From contig JAQJVL010000001.1 in assembly GCA_035578905.1 (NCBI GenBank), positions 3,650,001 through 3,714,000 on the forward strand: DNA of 64,000 bases. The letters run 5' to 3'. The stretch comes from Stictocephala bisonia (Eukaryota; Arthropoda; Insecta; Hemiptera; Membracidae). This document shows, one piece after another, positions 48,301 through 54,300 of this stretch (within the stretch, counting starts at the first letter, position 1; each line of letters opens with the position of its first letter). The notes under the pieces are model-generated. The model was not told the DNA's origin. It worked only from the letters and a program-made list of their open reading frames with translations, and did not search any database. The translations under genes were made by a program, and so were the position numbers.

Positions 48301-51300
48301 CAATGATTCAAGTGTTTTAAGACTACTAACATATCGCAAAAGAAGGCTGTAAGCCTAGCTGTGACATATGATGGAATAAGTTTTCACCAGTATTGTGGAC
48401 TATCTAATTGAAATAGTGAACTTTATTAAATTTAATATTGAAACAATTGTAGCCTATTCTGTCAAGGAAAATGCTGCGGAAACATTGCGTTCCAAGCTGC
48501 GTTTCTAATTATGATGGAACGAGATGTGACTTGAGTATTTCGGTTCCCTAAATAGTCATGTGTCAAGCACGGCCTCTGATATCATCTACTTTAGTGTGCT
48601 ACAACTGCTACTATATTGAATTTGATTCTATATAAGGCCAATGTTACTATCAAATAAATATAACATCTTTACATGAGAGTAAAATTTTATACATGACCTT
48701 TTCAAGTGAAGTAATTTTCAACTGCATAATGCGGGAGTCAGCTACTGATAAACATGCTACTTGGTAGCCAAGCGAGGAGGAGAGTCAAGTGGCATAACTA
48801 TTCAAATTACATAATTGTTTACGGACAGATACACAACAACCAGTCTTTTGATAGTCAACAGAGTTGCATGTAGTTCTAAAGTCAACACTAGGGTTTGAAG
48901 ACTCGAGTGCGACAAAATTATTCAATGGAGAAGACTGTTAATTTTAATACCTTGATTTAAATGAATGATCAAAATTAACATGTATAAAGTAATCGAATTG
49001 TATTCCTTATAGTACGTAAATGTATATTCTAAAAACACACGTGTAGGATATGTTCTATAAATATTATTTTTATCATGACAATATAATTTGTTTAAATGTT
49101 TTTTTTAATTACTGTCATGACAATTAATATTCTTCACAAAGAAAATCTATACAAATTTTCTCGAAATATACTTACACAAAAATCAGCATGGCATCCCAGA
49201 GATACAAGAAAGCGAGAAGGGGTCCGAAAGCCTCATAGAGATATGCATAGTCCCCTCCAGACTTTGGTATAGAAGTACCAAGTTCAGCGTAGCACAAAGC
49301 ACCAACCATTGATAGAAGTCCACACATGGCCCATACAAGAAGAGAGAGTCCAACACTCTCTACCTCATAGATCACGCCCTTAGGAGAGATGAAAATACCT
49401 GTACACAGATACATAGGTCAAACAATTATTAATACAAGTAAACACTGGGAACTAAAAGTAGTATTAATTATTACCATGCTACAACACTCTCATAATGTTG
49501 GTTGGTAGGCCTGAGCCTACAGTTATGCAAGAAGTCATATAGTGTTCCGTAATTTTAATCTATTTAATAGCTAATATACAGTACTAACAGTGCAGAGATT
49601 TATATAAGATTCCGTTTACATGCCGGTGAATCGCCACAATCACTGTTTTCGGTGAGTCTACCTCAGAATGAATGGTTACCATTGTTTAACTTTTCGAGAT
49701 TCACCCAGGTATACAACGGCCACGTCGCTGATTTTAAAGTTCGCGCATGCGCAATAGAAGTTCAGGTTAAGCACAGACGGAATAACATTTCCCTGTCAGC
49801 ACGTTATCACCCGCCGCCCGTCGGTACCTTATAAGTATCGCCGTCAAAAAGGAAATACTGGAACGCCTTCAACATCTACCTGCAATATGAGCTCATATAA
49901 GTGTTGATTGATTGCATAACCAATTTAATACGGCTCCAGCATATAGACGGCTTTATCAGTCAGACTAAATAGCTCAGTGCCAGCGCTGTAAGTTGAATCA
50001 CCAAGGGTCGCGAGTCCAAATTCATACGACTGGACTTCTTTTTTGCTCCTGAATTTGTGTTTACTTGTTGTATTTATTTTTTTATTTGTCAAACATGCTC
50101 CATGGTTACACTCTGTTGCTAATTCTATATGCTGTAAATATTATATGAATATATAGAACTTAAGTCTTTAAAAATACAGTTTTTTGTGAATAGATTGTCA
50201 TTGTGTACACGTTTCAAACAATAGAGTACGTTGTAACATTTACAGGATACGATGGATGAAATAATTTATGAATGTGCGTCGAATCTTAATGATAAACAAG
50301 AGGAACTTATTCTCAATCTGACGAATGGATTAAATAAACTTACTGCTAACTACCCCGAAGTTGACTTTGAAGCATTATCCGTTAACATTGTTGACTTGCT
50401 AAGTTTAGTTGACGTTTTAAACGTGGATTGTTTAAGTAAGGAAAGAGAGCTTCAAACTTTAAGATGTGAAAATAAAATGTTAGAAACAAAATTCATATTA
50501 GAGAAAGACATTAGACAAGAGGAGATGGACATATCATTTAAAATCCAGGACCATTCAACTTCTGATATTCTTTCGTTAAACAAGTGTATCGAGATACTGC
50601 AAGTGACACTGCGTCAACAAGAGCTATACGTCTCATCTCTTACTGCTGAAAATGACTCTTTTAAGCTTAAGATAGATGATATGTACAATAACATTAAAAA
50701 CCTTAGAGTTGAGCATGAAAATAAAAATAAAGTTATAGAAAATTTTAAGTTTGACTTAGCTAAGAAAGAGATTATCAAGCTTAAACAAATGTCAAATGAT
50801 AAGTGGCTAGATGATAATGTAATTAACGATTATTTTCAATCCATGCAATCTTCTACAAGTGACTTGGGTCAATCTTTATTTCTTAGTCCCACTGTTTCAC
50901 AGTCAATTAAAGTCGGAAACAATGAGATATTATCAGACGTTATAAAATCTAAGGCTTATAAATTATGTAAATACAGTATGTATTTGTTGCTGTAAATGAT
51001 AGCATGGATTTGACTAGTGGGGGAGGTGGTTCACATTGGTCTCTCATGTTTATTGATAAAACTAGTCACACAGCTTACCATCTAGATTTTAGGTTAAACT
51101 TTAACAAAATTTCTGCTCTAACTATAGCCAGTAATTTGGATATATCTGCTGAAAATGTTATCTCTATAAGTTGTTTTCAGCAAAACAATGGGTATGAGTG
51201 TGGTATCAATGTAATTGTTCGTGCAAAGTTAATTTTTAACTATTTCTGTTGTCCTCAGATTCAAAAACCAAACACTGAATGGTTCAAAAATATTTTAAAT

Positions 51301-54300
51301 CCTATTCCTGTCAACTATGTAAAAAATACTGTAGTTTTTGAGAGCACTGCAATTAGAGAATATGTAAGTCATCAATTTGACAGCTTTAGGGAAGATAATT
51401 GTAATAAAGTGTCTCCTCTCAATATTAAAAAATCTCATGGAAACTGGAAACTAGTAAAAAGAAAACATACTAAATCTGATACAACTAAGTCAAATGTAGT
51501 TACAAATCAGATGCATCCCATTAAATGTAGCAATAGATATCTAGGTTCAAGTGTGGATGAATCTCAATATACACAAGTATCTTATGTAAAACACGTATCT
51601 GGAACATGGAAACAACAAAGTACAAAATCTAACAGTAAAATTATTTTAAAATCTAAACAAACTAATTTTAAGAGTAATGTTACCAAGCAATCTCAGACAG
51701 AAAGACATGTAAGCAACCAACCAGCAAATGTATCTAGCGAAATGGATAACCCCTCTAGTGAGATAAATAATGGTATTAGTGTACATAATGCAATTGTTAA
51801 TAATGTTAAGGTAGATAATAAATGTAGTTTTTCTGAACTGAATGGTAATGTTTTGTTATTAGGAGATTCAATTATTCGATATGCTAGTGAGTTAAGTTTT
51901 AAGAGAGGAGCTATTGTAGAAATGTGCCCAGGTGGTAAAATAAAGGACATCAAGATGAAACTATTAAACCAAACCAGTAGTAACTTTTCAGTTATATATT
52001 TCCATGTTGGAACAAATAACCTTAAAATGTGGTACAAGGGACGAGCAGGTTACAATGGTGGACATGGGAAGCGCGAAGCTCTCCATGAGTTGGCCAACCT
52101 TCTGTTCAACACTAGAACTCATTTTCCTAATGCTACGGTTTTTGTAAACAGCATACTGATTAGATCTGATTTAACATATAAGGCTATTTTTGATTTTAAT
52201 GAACAAATGGAATTGATGTGTATCAATTTCGATGTTGTGTTTGTTGAAGCAAACTGTTGGGTCAATAGGCAACACCTTGCTAGGGATGGACGCCATCTTA
52301 ATAAAAGAGGAAGCTATCAGCTTGGGAGATTGTTTTCGGATGTTTTTTCCGCTGTCATTCACAGAAAACTTATGTGTGAAACTGTTGTATCAAACTCTGG
52401 GGAAAGGACCACCATCTCAGTTATGAAAGAATTGGTTTTACCCGAAAACGTTTCATCTGAGTCTCCAAATGTGGTTCTACAAGCGGAAAGTAGTTTTTTA
52501 GAGGTAAACATATCTCAGGAAACTCCGTAGCTGATCATCTTTTATCTGGTAATATAAAGATAGTTCACCACAATGTGCAGCGTATGTCTATCTCAACATC
52601 ATTCGAAGGACTTCGAATTTGAGGTTACATCTTTACATGGCTATTATGCCGTCATGGCATACTGTCGCAGTTCCATTCAAAAGGGAGGGGTGTGTATTTT
52701 CAATAAACATTCAATAAAATCCGAACCAATTGATGTTTCACATTTTTGTCTGGAGGGTAAGTGTGAGCTTGCTGCTGCTAGGTTTCACTTCAATAAAAAC
52801 CAATCTCTGTTGATAGTCACTGTTTATAAACCGCAGCCATTTTCATCCTCAATAGCGGAACATGAATTTTTTACAGTCATTTATCGGATTGTCTTGCAAA
52901 AATCATGAAACCAGATGTAAAAACAATTGTTGTTGGAGATTTTAATGTCAATCTAGCCGTTTCGGATATTAAGGTTGATAAGTTGATATGTATGATGGCT
53001 TTTCATGATTTGAAAAACAAGATATTGACTTATACCCGAGAATTCAAAAATTCTAAGTCCTTGATTGATCATGTCTACACTGACCTTCCCGATAATATTT
53101 GCACTTGCTCAGTTGTGATTACTGCACTATGTGATCATCATGCACAGGTGGCAAGTGTTAAACTATCAATGCCTTTTGATTCTAACTGTCCTAAATATGT
53201 ATTCAGGAGATCCTTTACTGATGATAATGTTCGTATCTTCAAATTTTTATTGGGTCGCGAAACATGGTCTGATGTCTATGAGGCAAGTTCTATGGACGAT
53301 AAAATGCGTCTGTTTGATTCTTCTATATCCTTTTGTTTTGAACAAGCTTTTACTGAGAAGAAAATGACAATTCGTAAAAAAATCCCCAAAAGTAAAGTTT
53401 TCATAAGTGCTGATCAGCAGAAACTTCGTGAGGAGATAAAGGTTTGGTATTGTTTGACAAAGGATTTGGAATCTTCCCATGTGAAGAGACAGCATTTTTT
53501 ATAGTTAAAGCGGCAATATAAGTCTAGTATTAGGATACCCAAGTCATCCAAAGTCCTGAACCAAATACATAACTCTTCTAACAAAGTCAAGACTGTATGG
53601 GGTATAATCCATGAAAGTAGAGGCAAGGGAATTTGTCATATCCCTCAAAGTGTCAAAGATGAAAATGGTCTTCTTATTAGTGACCCAAAACTAGTATCAA
53701 ACAGTTTTAATAATTTCTTTGTAAATATTGCCCAAAATGTACCCATTTCCAATAGGAGTTATCCCTCTCATTCTCAGGCTCCCCAAAACACATTTTCATT
53801 ATTTTTTACGCCCGTCTCTTTAATGGAAATTACAGATATCATCCTGTCTCTAAAACCTAAGTCATCTTCAGGTTGTGACAATATATCATCCAGGCTGCTA
53901 AAATCTTGTTGTGACATTTTTGCCGAACCACTTGAACATCTGATTAACTACTCTTTTTCAGTGTGGAGTGTTCCCAAGTGCCTTAAAACTGGCTATTATA
54001 AAGCCATTGCACAAAAAAGGAGATAGGGATAATCTTGACAACTTTAGACCAATATCCATAACATCAACTTTGTCAAAGGTTTTTGAAAAGGCAGTTCTTA
54101 GCAGATTGTGGTCTTTCATAAATCATCATAATATCTTGTTCAACAACCAATTTGGTTTCGTAAATGGAGGCTCTACTATCAGTGCAATATTCACACTCAT
54201 AAATGGAGTGGTTGGTGCTTTGGATAAAGGTAGGTATGCTTCGAGTGTCTTTTTTGATTTGCGGAAGGCATTTGATATGGTTTCCCATGATATTCTACTG

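Larger units (their letters stand above)
42466..49175. other. Intron 2 of the transporter (6.7 kb)
   Basis: It holds a pogo-like repeat, a TTAA-flanked piggyBac derivative, a piggyBac transposase remnant with an inserted LINE, and a Penelope-arm fragment. The stretches 42480-43110, 45125-46150 and 48240-49175 show no assignable feature. Confidence 0.6.
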
